Shown here piece by piece: positions 1 through 11,267 of a stretch of DNA of 46,983 nucleotides. Each line of letters opens with the position of its first letter. Within the stretch, counting starts at the first letter, position 1. Origin of the DNA: Multifurca ochricompacta. Its lineage: Eukaryota; Basidiomycota; Agaricomycetes; Russulales; Russulaceae. The translations under genes and the position numbers were made by a program. The stretch lies in assembly GCA_022496185.1 (NCBI GenBank), contig WTXG01000273.1, forward strand, positions 1-46,983. The letters run 5' to 3'. The notes beneath the pieces are model-generated. The model did no database searches. It saw nothing but the letters and a program-made list of their open reading frames with translations, and had not been told where the DNA came from.

Positions 1-532
1 ATCCGAATGACTAAGTGGCGATTGCATCCGAGTATCACGAGGACCGGAGCTTTTACGCCTGTCATCCTTAGAATTATTGTTTAAATTAGGGGCATGTTGA
101 TAGTGAGGGCCCGACTCTTCCGAATCAACAGACCGCGAAAGACGTACAATATGTGGATAACGAGGAGGGTCTTAAGTTCAAAACATCAACTAGCTTTAAT
201 CTCAGAGTGGCCAATTCAGCTGTAGCACACTGGTAGCCAAATAGCATGCACCAATTAGAGAAGAGGAGTGTACGATCGTGAGACCGTATGAATTCGAGGC
301 GGAGAGATTCCGCGAGGGAGAGAAGAAAGTAAAGGACAAGGGTTTGTTGGTAGGCACTGCGCTGATACGTCGAATACGTCGGATGTGTTGAATACGTCGG
401 ATACCTCGAAGTAGTCTGATATCTCATAGACAAGATAGTCGTCTTTTATATGCATGAGGTCAGTATGGAACGAGCTAAACTCAAGTGTAGTATGCAAAGA
501 TGTAAGTGGTATAAGGAAGGACCCGACTCATG
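1..532. other. Non-coding flank with fragments of a dispersed repeat
   Basis: I see no convincing gene here. Stretches near 255-330 and 480-530 resemble 9717-9765 and 9779-9825 (shared core GCAAAGATGTAAGTGG), so part of this DNA belongs to the repeat described at 9779-10725. The open frames present are short and have no recognisable domain. Confidence 0.5.
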
Positions 533-790
533 GGTGTGAAGATGAAAGGAAGATAAAGACACAAAGAAAGTAGTTCATGACGCACGACAATACCCATCCT
601 TCGATATCAACTTGAGTGGAACTATATCCTTTGACGATTGACAATATATTGAGTTGAAGCTTGAAGGTGCAAAAAGAGTCCAGAGGTGAATGGCGAGCCG
701 GCAAGGCAAGCACTAGATGAAGGGGCATGGCATGAGAGAAGGCAGGACGGGCCGGAACGGGCAGAGGCGGAGAGTGTCACCGAGCCACCC
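533..790 (+). repeat. Dispersed repeat R2, copy 1
   Basis: This segment matches 10385-10725 in the same orientation. Both carry GACACAAAGAAAGTAGTTCA, then a CACGACAATACCCATCCTTC block, then AAGAGTCCAGAGGTGAATGG, and end in a GGCCGGAACGGGCAGAGG block. The 10385 copy has about 65 nt more in the middle. No coding capacity is evident and the element class is unknown. Confidence 0.75.
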
Positions 791-984
791 CAGAATATTG
801 ACTGTCCGGTCAAGCTTCTTTGTCTTCGTCAATGATAGAGGCAAGGGGAGTGGATAGTGTAGTGGTTGTCCACCCCCTCTCCCGCACTGGCATTTGTTAT
901 GAACTCACTGTCAACTGATCTACACAGGTTTCATGTTCCTATACAGGTTGTGGGTACAAAGTACGGGCTGCTATCAACTGACCT

Positions 985-2624
985 ATGGACCCCGAATATT
1001 TACATCAGCTCCATGCTCAATTAGATCGAAAATTGCAGCGAGGAGCAGGGTGTTGGCCCGGATAGTGGTCCGACATAATTGTGATCACACTTAGATAGCA
1101 CAAAGTGATGAGATCAAAAATGCTTCACAATAATTAGATACTTAGGATATACTGCATGTGATCAAATTACATCATTAACAAGATAAGTAGCCAATATAGT
1201 ACATAAATTTGTATATAAGCCACTGTATAGCTGCTATAGATAAAGCAGTTATCATTGCATTATTGACTCCATCTAAGACACTCTAAACTAACAAGGTGAG
1301 ATAGTTAGTAGTACTGTAGTATCTAAGTACAAGCCTGCGTCATACCTGTTCCACACAGGGCACCATATTCGTCACCTTTTGCATTTATATACTGTGGATC
1401 CTTGCTGACCAGGTATTCAACTAAGCCACGAAATCCAATTACCACTGCATAAAATAATGGGACTGCTCCAGGGTCCACCACCCGGGGCATCTCGTAAGGA
1501 GTATCAAGATCCCAAATTCAGTTCCTGTTTGTTTCGACTCCTTCACGGAGAAGTGTGAGAATTGAATAACTCGAGAACCGTGGTCGTCAATAACGGCGAT
1601 CAAACTAGAGCATGCAGAGAGTACTGCCTCTTCTTGATCTTCCCAACGCCAGTCCGCGTTGACCTTCCTGATACCTCCTGCGGTGAAGTCAATCGCAAGC
1701 ACTTCTGCAAGTTCCTCGACACGAAGCGGCCGAACTGCAACAGTGAGGCATTGCAAAAGACGATGTGCGTGATCCCTATTCGCCTTGTTGATCTCTCGAA
1801 GCACCCGCTCATATGTCTCGTCCAGACTTTCTGGCAATTCCTCCAGAATTCGCAGGACACTCGGTGGGAGACAATGACGTAGTATTTCCAGTTGGCAGAA
1901 AACCCATCGAAACCTGTAAACAAAAATCAGACCCTGATACAGACTTACAACGACGCCTTACATTCCCTCAGCTTTCTCCGAGAGAGTATCGATGACCACT
2001 TTCTTATCTTCATCCCGCCATCTCCGCATCTTCTTGTCCGAATAAACAACAGACCTCACGTAGTCGATAATGTCCTTCGTTTGTCCACTTTCGTCGTGGA
2101 GCGACATTCGGTAAGATGCGAGAGGTTCAAGAGAATTTCGAATATCGATTTCTGGACGACTTGTTACGCACAGACGTAAATTTTAAGAGGTCCGATTGGA
2201 GCAATTCCTCGAATATTTCTAAAGCCTTTTCGCGCGGTGATGGCATGCCAGATGTGTTAGGACACTCGTCGAGTGCATCCACAATCAGATAGATTGGAGC
2301 TTTCCCTGGAATCATGAGCATGTCCTTGAGGCATCGTGTAAGTGTGCAGTCTGTGGGCTGTTGAAATCCACGACGATGTGCCAAGAACAAGGAAACAAGA
2401 ATGTTGCAGAAGATATCGGACTGATCGGAGAGTTGGACAAGGAGAGAAGTAAGAAGGGCATGTGGATCCTGTTTTCCGGTGTCCTTGAAGTCAAAGGTCA
2501 AAGTCAAAGTAAGCTATGAATCCTGACCCGGTATTGGAGATGTTTCCAATATCTTGGATGATTGGGGAGCTTGTCGATAATCAATACAACTCTCAACCAG
2601 GGCTGATCTGTAACGACGTACCTG
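985..2624 (-). pseudogene. STAND copy A: truncated NACHT-ankyrin pseudogene split by a solo LTR
   Basis: This is a relic of the NACHT/ankyrin family that is intact at 11268, 15862 and 32160. Homology begins at 2624, just after where the P-loop exon should end, so the N-terminal region and Walker A are missing. The NACHT part (2510-2130) keeps the Walker B-like LIVDALDECPN. A single extra A near 2180 then shifts the frame before the expected TSRPEIDI. The next exon (about 1915-1530) keeps LPESLDETYERVLREINKAN and DWRWEDQEEAVLSACSSL but jumps from SHFSVKE straight to the pre-ankyrin linker, losing about 100 codons. The ankyrin part is then split by the LTR at 1051-1355 and stops after one more repeat (EHGADVNIRGP, stop near 985). 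It cannot encode a working STAND protein. Confidence 0.9.
1051..1355 (+). mobile_element. Solo LTR (family 3) inserted in STAND copy A
   Basis: The 305-bp element starts TGTTGGCCCGG and ends GTTCCACA, with TG...CA termini. It is flanked by a perfect 5-bp direct repeat CAGGG (1046-1050 and 1356-1360). Removing the element and one CAGGG restores the ankyrin coding line seen in the other copies, which proves insertion into the gene. A TATA-like GTATATAA lies near 1210. The stretch AACAAGGTGAGA near 1290 looks like a 5' splice donor and is also present in the second copy at 29449-29680. No internal retroelement genes are attached, so it is a solo LTR, probably Copia-like from the TGTTGG start. 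Confidence 0.9.
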
Positions 2625-2699
2625 CTCCGTTCATCATCTCTAGTTTATATGACATTCGAAAAGAAAATTGTAGTTTCCCCTAATGGAAACTTCCCGAGC

Positions 2700-4090
2700 G
2701 CTTGGCCGTGCACCACAGGCGTTCGGCGCTTTTAGTCAACTCGCCCATATTTCACCTTTTTCTTGCGGTTAAGGGAGACAAACATCCGACCTCTGGGCCC
2801 TTCAGATATGGGTTTGAGCCTTCTGGAAGAAACACCAGGCCCAGAAGTATGCAAGGGACCCTTCGGACGAGATTGACCTTCAAATCATAAATCTCAAAGG
2901 AATCGAGATCCATCAAGCCACAGGCAACATCTTGTTGATCGGTTCGTATTCTGTCCCTCATCAGTCACTTGACAGTACCCACTTACGCGCATGTCTTGAC
3001 TGCGTCCTTCCGCAACGTCGCAATGACTCCGAGACGTCTACCATAGTCAAGCAAATGGAAATTATACACCAAAACGGCTCCGCACACGAAGGGCTTCTTG
3101 CGTTCCGTTCCTTTATTTGGTAGAACCTCCTTAGTAGTGTTGTTTGAGCCCTTGAAAGAGGCGAGTGAAGTGCGAAACTCTTTACACTTGTGCCGCTTGT
3201 GGTGACAGACCTCACAAGGCGGACTGGGGTTATGCCATGAACCATCGGATAGACACTGACAACCCTCGACTGAAATTTTCTCAGGCTATCCAGGGGTGGG
3301 CTGATGATATCATTCCCGTGTTGTTGGATCATCCATACAAATTTTACCTGGCTGATAATGCAACATAGTAGGTGCCACCATCTTTTCTTCCTTGTCAGTT
3401 TCGACACCATATAAGGATATAAGGAAGACGTTCTTTATGCATGCACAAACCCCAGGGCGGGGGTTACGGAGAGGCACTTCAACATGGGTCAACTATCAAT
3501 TCGATTATCTCAAGCTAATGGACGACAGGGCGAACAGAAAACGTGTACCCATCTCCTCGAGGGTGTCACAAGCATCATTCATATTATGTGCTTCTCTCCC
3601 AGACTTACAATTAAACGTGATTGAACAACTCGCGGTGGTTCCTCCGGACTTCAGTCATACTATTATTGACAAGTTCAAAGCCAGCCACCTTAATGTACAC
3701 CTTAGGCATTAATTTCAACTGTCAGGTTTCTGTTGAAAAAGGTTCACTTCTTCAGGTACCTCTGGAACGACATTTCCCAGGCGGCCAAGTACATTCTCTG
3801 TGATTTCAAAAAAAAGTACACTCTCTGGTGATTCATGCAAGCAAACCGTGGGCGCTTGAGCATGTACCCTCAGTAATTGGCTACATTGAATACAATCGGC
3901 GGACGTCACGGCCTGATGCCGTTATCTTGGGGCGTCTGCTTGAGATTGGCCTCCTTGACAGTGACAAACTAACCGGACGTGTCGGAGATTTGTGTGATGG
4001 CTCCGCTATCAGCACGCCCCTTCTTCAGCTACGTAGTCACAGTGCTCATGGTTCTGGCTCATGTGATTCTAAGGATGAGGATGGATTTGA
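2700..4090 (+). other. Possible decayed coding DNA, family not recognised
   Basis: Several medium open stretches on the plus strand read like protein but do not join cleanly: 3165-3368 (AIQGWADDIIPVLLDHPYKF), 3392-3712 (WVNYQFDYLKLMDDRANRKR), 3720-3803 and 3828-4133 (IEYNRRTSRPDAVILGRLLE). Stops and frame changes separate them. The last one runs into repeat R1 after about 4090, so its end is not a natural C-terminus. I could not assign a family, and an overlapping 149-codon minus-strand frame (2961-3410) shows that open frames alone prove little here. Treat it as a candidate relic. Confidence 0.3.
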
Positions 4091-4605
4091 ACCAGGCGTG
4101 AAACCTCCAGCCCTCGTGAAATCCAACTCTTAGTTTGGGATAGACTTAAGTCCAATCGTTAATTGGCAAAACACATGGTGCGACTGGGACCAATTACTTG
4201 GCATTTTACGGATTATGTGCGCTCATGACCGCCTCCCGTCTCGTCCTGTCTTGCTCAGCTTCGTAATCTTTCATCTTTTCTCTTTCGGTTTCGTCCTCTT
4301 TCATCTAAACTCATCCCCTACTGATTCACCCATACGATAGCATTCCCTCTTCAACTGGTCTCTCAACGAGTATATAGTGGTACATACAATGCTTGTAGTA
4401 GAACCAGAAAGCAATAAGACCTCGTCCCATCAAATTTTGTGTGTGAACCCATCAATGAACAACAGCATAAGGTTTAATGGAACCAGAAGACGTTCTCAAA
4501 AAGTGTTGCCTATTCTCAAGGCTTCTCTTTCTCTTGAATTACACACACTCTTCCTTCTCTCTGAGCACAGTTTTCCCCGAACTCACCGCAGATTCAATCC
4601 CTACG
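4091..4605 (+). repeat. Dispersed repeat R1, copy 1
   Basis: The copy starts near GCGTGAAACCTCCAGC, runs through pyrimidine-rich TTTCATC blocks, then AACGAGTATATAGTGGTACA and ATACAATGCTT, and ends near GAACTCACCGCAGATTCAAT. The same order is found at 9831-10370 (+), in part at 7745-7945 (+), and inverted at 36330-36545. It lies about 400 bp upstream of the P450. The TATATAG motif in it could act as a promoter, but that is inference. Confidence 0.7.
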
Positions 4606-5007
4606 GGGTATTGTCCCGAGATGAGGTACATGGTTTGTATAGGCCTGAGAGGAGTGTTGAGACGGGCTGATAGCGCCAGGATCAACCCGTTCAATCGGCT
4701 ATCAGCCAGCAAGCGCTCACTTTCTCTCACGCTATCCACTTCTGTACAGCTATACGTACCTCAACCGCAGAGATGAAACACAACCCACCTTGGGTGACTC
4801 TGCGCGTGAATTTTACCTTTCATTCGCTTCTCTGTCGCGTGAGTTCCGAGAAAGTCGTTATCAGTCAAACAGAGTTTCTATTCAACTCCGAAAGAGCTGT
4901 ATGTTAAATTTCCTGAGCTTTGTATGAGCAACTAATTCCTCTTAAATAGCACTTCTTAATCTTCGTGTTTGCTCACACTCTCCCCTCCATCCGACTCTCA
5001 GCGTACT

Positions 5008-7453
5008 ATGTCTATGTCATCCTGGCCACTCACCATGAACCCAGTCATTCAGGTCATCATGGCCTCCGCCACACTTGTAATTGTGAAAATCCTGGTTGAT
5101 TTGCTTTCTACAAACTTTCGATCTCCTATGAAAAACTTATCAGGTCCACCATCTCCGTCGTGGCTAAGAGGTACTTGGGAACGACTCCATATCAAGATGT
5201 AACTCGCTGAGGAATCCTACTGACATTTAGGCCATATGGACCAACTGTTCCACCCCCAGGGGTGGGATTTCCATCTGAAGACCGTGGTCAGCTTTGGAAC
5301 AGCGGTTCGACTTCGTGGTTTTTTGGGAGTTGAGGCTATTTCCCGCTTGCACGAAGCCTTCACGGTCAATGCTGACAAAAGAAAAGGAGGATGTGTTGTA
5401 TCTGACAGATCCTGCTGGACTTCGTACAGTATTGATAAGGGAACACGGTGACATATATGAAGAGCCCCCCATGATCATTGAGTAAGTATTGCAGGAGTCC
5501 GAGCCTGGTCCTGGTGACTGAATGGACTCAGGCGAAATAACTTGCTTTGGGGCCCTGGCTTGCTATCTTCGACTGGTGAGAATGTTTTCTCGCGCAAGGT
5601 GTGAACTTCAACTTTTAGTTCTTACCGTTATATTTCGTTCAGGCATGGCACACAAGAAACAGCGATATGTCATCAACACGGCCTTCTCTATACAGCGTAT
5701 GCGTCTGGCGATGCCTATCTTCTGGGAAGTTACGCACCGAGTATGTTCTGGCACAGAGCACGATAACTGAGACTGACGGAGATCAGGTCGAGGAGACTTT
5801 GCTGAAATCGTTGCGCAATGGTTCCACTGAGCTCGACATGCTGGTCTGGATGTCCCGGGTCTCCTCCGAGCTGATTGGGCAAGCAGGGATTGGCAAGTCC
5901 TTCGACACACTCGCTGAGGTCTCAGCACCGAATGAATATATGTTTGCCGCTAAACAGCTCATGTATGTTTCTTTCTCTTATCCTTTCTTTCCACATCTGA
6001 GCGTCTGCACAAACAGCCCTCTTTCATTCCCCCTTCAAGACTTTATGCGGCTAATACCGTATATCGTTAAATTTGGCTCCCCGAATTTCCGCGGGTTCCT
6101 CGCTAAGATCGCACCACACCCCAACATAAGAAAACTGAGGGAGATCATCTATTTCCTTCACAACACCAACTCGTCCATATATCGGGAAAGAATACAATCC
6201 TTGGAACAGGAATCAAAAGGTGATGGGGCGGACGGTCCACGTCGGGACATCATTAGCGTCCTGAGTGAGTGTAGCTTGCTTATCCTTATCCTTATCCTTA
6301 TCCTTGGACGATGACTTATGGTGGATATATTATAGTCCAGAACAATAAAGGTGTCGATGAGGCGAACAGGCTATCCGATGATGAGATTATTTCACAAATG
6401 GGGTAAACATTTTGCATCCAGACACTCACTCCGAGGCAACCAAGTTCATGAAACACTCCAGGACGCTTATCTTCGCAGGACAGCACACGACATCAGTTGC
6501 ACTTTCCCGCATCCTCCAAGTTCTCTCCTTGGATCTGAAGAGACAGGAAAAGCTACGCCTCGAGTTGATAAACGCGCGAGCCGAAGGACAAGACCTATCG
6601 TATGACGATTTGATGGCACTCCCGTATCTCGATGCTGTTTGCAAGGAAACACTAAGACTGTATGTTATCCCTATCCCTCTGGCTGCCCTAACCTAACCAT
6701 AAAGTCTCCCAGGTATGCCCCGGCCCCTCAGTTGCACCGAGTGTTCGTATCGTTACCCGCTTCTTCTTCTTCTTCTTCTTCTGTCAATGATACTAATATA
6801 TCCGCTGAATAGGCCAAGCAAAGACACATCTGTTCCACTGTCGCGCCCTGTTCTGGGAAAAGACGGGAGTACGATAGACCGGATCCACGTCCGCGCCGGG
6901 ACAATGGTAGTTATTGGTGCTGCAGCTGTGAACAGAGATCCCATTATCTGGGGACCAGACGCAGAGAAGTGGATTCCTGAACGTTGGCTTGAACCGTTGC
7001 CAGAGACTCTCAACAGTGCCTATCTACCTGGGGTATACTCGAACATGTTAGCACAATGACATGATTACTGGGCATGACCGTTCTGTGCTGACCACCTTCG
7101 TTTAAGGATGACTTTCATGGGGGGTGGGCGCTCGTGCATGTGAGTTAATGTTGTTTATCAACGCTCGAGCTTCAAATTTTATTAATCCTATCCTCAAACT
7201 CAAATAGTGGATTCAAGTTTGCCGAAACGGAGATTAGTGAGCGCCGTCCTCTGGAACGTCGCACGATAGATACTAATACTAACAATTGGTGATGCTAACA
7301 GAGGCAGTTCTCTACGTTCTTCTATCGCGCATGAAGTTCGAACCGTCCAACACCCCGATCGAGTGGAACATGTTTAACTTTGCTACTCCCACTGTCAAAG
7401 GTGACAGTACTAAACCGAGCATGCCTTTGAAAGTCACGCTTCTCAGTGGGTGA
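5008..7453 (+). CDS. Cytochrome P450 monooxygenase, complete, 14 exons
   Basis: Predicted haem-thiolate monooxygenase anchored in the ER membrane by an N-terminal hydrophobic segment (IQVIMASATLVIVKILVDLL). I infer exons 5008-5170, 5231-5328, 5387-5481, 5532-5575, 5643-5740, 5787-5962, 6017-6264, 6336-6402, 6462-6659, 6713-6742, 6813-7046, 7107-7139, 7208-7236 and 7302-7453. All phases agree and give 554 codons, a normal P450 length. Motifs appear in order: proline-rich GPPSPSW, I-helix TLIFAGQHTTS, ExxR as ETLR, PERW, and the haem loop FMGGGRSCIGF with its Cys ligand. The ATG at 5008 is the first in frame; 5014 and 5035 are alternatives. The substrate cannot be read from sequence and no cluster partners are evident. 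It is the only recognisable non-STAND gene here without frame damage. Confidence 0.9.
6280..6305 (+). repeat. TTATCC microsatellite in a P450 intron
   Basis: About four tandem TTATCC units sit inside the intron 6265-6335 and do not touch coding sequence. Confidence 0.85.
6761..6781 (+). repeat. CTT microsatellite in a P450 intron
   Basis: About seven tandem TTC/CTT units sit inside the intron 6743-6812. They may act as its pyrimidine-rich tract. The open frame running through them is spurious. Confidence 0.85.
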
Positions 7454-9778
7454 TCGGCTTAGGAGGGGGGGAAGGGACCACAGCAACTTTGGTGAGTCCT
7501 TGGTTCGGTTCTGTGATCATGGGATGGGATCACTGAGTTTGAAGAGGGTGTAAGCTGTTCTGTAGAATTAGAGTACAATGGGCGGTGTGGTTGGGGATAT
7601 TTAGTAAGAGAGTAGGAGAATGTAGAATGAAACTGTGAGCGGCATCTGCATATCTTTGAATTTCGTCATCAGGGTGTGAATCTGCCGGGAAGCTGCCAAA
7701 GAGACTTCAGCTCTGTTCTACTGGTTTCATCGGTACCATACCACACGTTCAATTAGAATTAGTCTCTCAACGAGTACATACAAGAGTAAGGTCAAATGGA
7801 ACCAACTAGCAGCAAGCATGACAAATTCTGCCAACACTTATCTCGTCTCATCTCTTCTCAACCAGCTTACGTTATCTCGGGGCTCGCTCTTGTCATCTCT
7901 GCTTCACCTTCTTTCCTCTCGAACTCACCGCGGATTGGATTAACATTATATTCATCCCCTGCTGATCACTTCATCTCACGCGTACACGATTTCGGTCACC
8001 ATAACACCACGACCAGTGATCCGAGCAGTTATCAATGTTGATCTGTCCGGGACTCAGAACAACAGCTGTATCGACGAGGCTAGAAGACGGCCTGTCACTT
8101 GTGGGGATCCCGGAGTTGGCCAAGTAAGGACAATGTCGGGGCGTCAGGGCAGTAAACCCCCCGTGGGGTGTGGGAAGGTTCGTCGACATCAAAAATGTAT
8201 GACAAGCAAGCAGTAAAAGTGTCAGCTGTAGAAGAATGCTGACGTGATATCCGGTGTTGTTGCATTTGCTCCCACTCGGCTTGACTACATTCTGTGTATT
8301 GATGATGAACGAACATCGAACTGTCCTTCGTTGACATTGAGACAGATCGTTCGCGATATATTAAGGACTCTAACGGCGCTTTAGATGATGAGGAATATTA
8401 CAAGTAGTTAGGGATACTAGAGCTAGGGAATCTAGTCATCTAGTGCTCTCGTTTCCTACCAGGAGTAATTAAGTGGGCGTACTCTTGAGTAAGTACAGAA
8501 CGGGTCGAGAAGGCGGAGATCCTGAGTGAAACGAAGAAGACGTAAGTTGATGGAACAATGGAAGCTTAGACTGACGTCTCATTCACGTCTTCATGACCGT
8601 GATAGACACGGAGATTACTATCACACTGAAAAATGGTGATAAACAAGAATAAGGCATGTTGAATGCCCATACCCGGGCCGGTTCCTTGGCCTTTGTCTTC
8701 ATGACGACCCTGATGCCCCCACCAAACGGTCTACCAAGTTTCAAGAGTTTTCGATGTATTTGATGTATCCGACACATTCAGCCTCATTGACGTATTTCAC
8801 CTTTTCAGCGAAATCTCACTCCGCTTCGAACTCACATGGTCTTGTGATCATACATTCATCTCATTGTACTTCTGGACATTCCTAAGTTTCACCCAGCAAG
8901 CTTCATAGCGATGCAACGTGTGGATTAGGAGGGGATAGGACGTAGGAGGGTTCTCGGCTATATGTACGTTTCCCTTATCTCTGGTCCTCTGCTCTGCCAC
9001 AATTGCCCTCAATACTCTCTTTCTCGCTCTATTTGGTTTGTGACACTTTTACAAGCCCAACGCAACATCGATGGACGGCCTGCATTTCATTCATCTCTCT
9101 CCCACAGGCACCTTGCCAGTGGGTTGCGACGTCCGGAGCCCCTTCAGTGGAGTTCTGTCCTCGGATCGTGCAGGCTGTGTACAGATAGGAATTGCATCAC
9201 CCACATATGTTCCGAGGGTGCAGCGCGATCGATCATTTTAGTTCGTGGAGCGTGTGCAGTGCAATCGTGAGGCCTTATATTATCGTTTTTGCTCAACGCA
9301 CTCCCGGCAAAGACGTTCACCGCGGACTCTCCAAGGATTTTGTCCTCATGCTCATGCTCTATAAACATGTATTATAGGTGTGTTCGCCGTTCTCCAGCAC
9401 CCGCAACCATTATTTTACCATCCCATTGTCATGACCCTCATTTTCACTGTTCCTTCTGTTGGCAGCGGAACCGGTAGTAACAACGCCACCACGCTGCGCA
9501 CACCACCCAGTGAGGAGCGAAGTCGTCAAGTTATTGCCAAGCACGTGGTTTCACTGCTCAATCGGCATGTCCTTGAGCGGAACGTCGGTAGATACAAATG
9601 TGCCGTAGTTGACCACCACAGAGTACTTGGACTTGTGCTTCGTTTTCCAGGTCCGCCTGTGCCATGTGCGGACTCCCGGACGGATAGCGATGAACTGTAC
9701 AGGCTACCCAATGTACGATCGTGAGATCGTGTGAGTTCGAAGCTGAGAGAGATTCAGTATGCAGCAAGCCAAATCCAA
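7454..9778. other. Intergenic region without a supported gene
   Basis: The stretch holds short open frames only, none with a domain I recognise. The part 7745-7945 resembles repeat R1: TCTCAACGAGTACATACAAG at the start and GAACTCACCGCGGATTGGAT at the end. Near 9717-9765 there is a block similar to 255-330. I see nothing else that I can support. Confidence 0.5.
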
Positions 9779-10725
9779 GTTTAGTTTGCAAAGATGTAAG
9801 TGGTGTAAGGATGGCTCGGGCGTTGAGCGTGAAACCTCCAGCTATCCCCACTCCTAGTGAAACTCACTTCTCTCTTTCATTACAAGCCCTGATTTAGAGC
9901 ACCTATGAATTAGTTTCACTTCATCCCGGGCCGCCCGACCTCTCTGTCACTTCCCCGTCTTTATTGCCAGGTTTTCACCTCTCCATCTACACCTCTCCAC
10001 CTTTATTGCCTGATTTCATCTCACTTGTCTCCTTTCATCCTAATTCATCCTCTTCTGCTTCATAACTAAGTTTCTCTGCAAGTATATAAGGGTACATACA
10101 ATGCTTATAGTAGACCAGTCAGTAAGCCAACAGAAGCAGAAATCAAATGGCATTTCTCTCCCTTTCTCTCTTTTCTTTGTGTGCTCAAGACCTTCTCGAA
10201 GACGTCAAGCGCAAGGTCAAACAGAACCAGCAAGCAGCTTATTCGCAAGCACAAGCACGATACACCCTCTTTCGAAGTCTTAGTTATCCCAGAGGCTTCC
10301 TCTTCTCATACTGTTCTCTTCTTTTGGGAACACTTTGCCTTGCACTCACAGCAGATTGGATCCGTACAGTGGTATAAGGAGAGACACGCTTCATGAGTAA
10401 GGAAGATGAAGACACAAAGAAAGTAGTTCATGACACACGACAATACCCATCCTTCAATACTACCCTGAATGGCACTACATCCTTTAATGATTAAGGGTGA
10501 CTGTGGCAAAAGTCGAGAACCTGAAAGGCAAAGGGGCTTGTAGTGGGGGATCTCGGCAAGTAGTTCTTGAGTTGAAGATTGAAGGGGCGACAAGAGTCCA
10601 GAGGTGAATGGTGAGCTGGCAAGGCAAGCACCAGATGAGGGGGCATGAAGGGAAACGGAGACCAAGCGCGAGAAGGAAGGACAGGCCGGAACGGGCAGAG
10701 GTGGACGGTTTCAGGCTGAGCCCAT
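9779..10725 (+). repeat. Dispersed repeats R1 and R2, adjacent copies
   Basis: The R1 part (about 9779-10370) has the GTGAAACCTCCAGC start, repeated TTTCACCTCTCCA blocks, GTATATAAGGGTACATACAA and ACTCACAGCAGATTGGATCC. It is related to 4091-4605 and, inverted, to 36330-36545. The R2 part (10385-10725) matches 533-790. Their junction suggests one composite element of about 0.95 kb, of which other copies keep pieces. No terminal repeats or transposase were seen, so the class (truncated LTR element, SINE-like or MITE-like) is open. Confidence 0.7.
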
Positions 10726-11184
10726 GTCGGTTGTGAGATGAGAATACGCAGTCATGCGTGCGCACAACTAGCTCACGTCGGGTTCCAGGTTGCGAGCGGG
10801 TCGGAAAGGCGGGTCACTTGAAAAAGCAGCCACAGCATGCAAAAGATTGATACCGGAGATGGCGGCGGACACGATCACCAATATTCCAAAAAGCACGCGG
10901 ATCATGCAAACTTCATGGTATCATTAGACTCAGTTGCGTAGTTGGGAACTTCGATCTTTCTGTCCAAATGACTAAGCTATGCTTTTATAGCTCCCAACGC
11001 AAGGGGGGGAAAGTAGACGCGGGATAGAGGTCGTCCTGGTCCATCGAGAAGCGGGGTTTACCGAGTTGTAGGAGGAGTAGAGGAGTAGAGGGTTTGAATA
11101 CAGCCCGCTCTTCATGTCGCTAGCATCCACCATTATCTCCTAGACCTCCTAGACCCTCGATATCAACAATCCTGCCTGGGGCGT

Positions 11185-11253
11185 CTATCTTCCATATGCA
11201 GCAACGACATAATACAGCTTCTCGCGCCGACGACCGTTAATCACGATAACTCC
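11185..11253 (+). promoter_or_regulatory. Conserved 5' element upstream of STAND copy B
   Basis: Two blocks are kept upstream of the start codons of the intact copies. CTATCTTCCATAT lies at 11185-11197 (B), 32047-32059 (E, as CTATCTTCCACAT) and 19865-19853 on the minus strand (C). AATCACGATAACTCC is at 11239-11253 (B), nearly the same at 32131-32143 (E), and shortened to AATCACGAC at 19794-19786 (C). They sit about 80-115 nt and 15-30 nt before the ATG. They may be promoter or 5' leader, or simply inherited flank. Confidence 0.45.
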
Positions 11254-11267
11254 CCACTACATGCTTT

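Noticed and set aside
2961..3410. Minus-strand 149-codon open frame
   Set aside because: It has no recognisable domain and overlaps plus-strand frames of more protein-like composition. Its length alone is possible by chance in this base composition.
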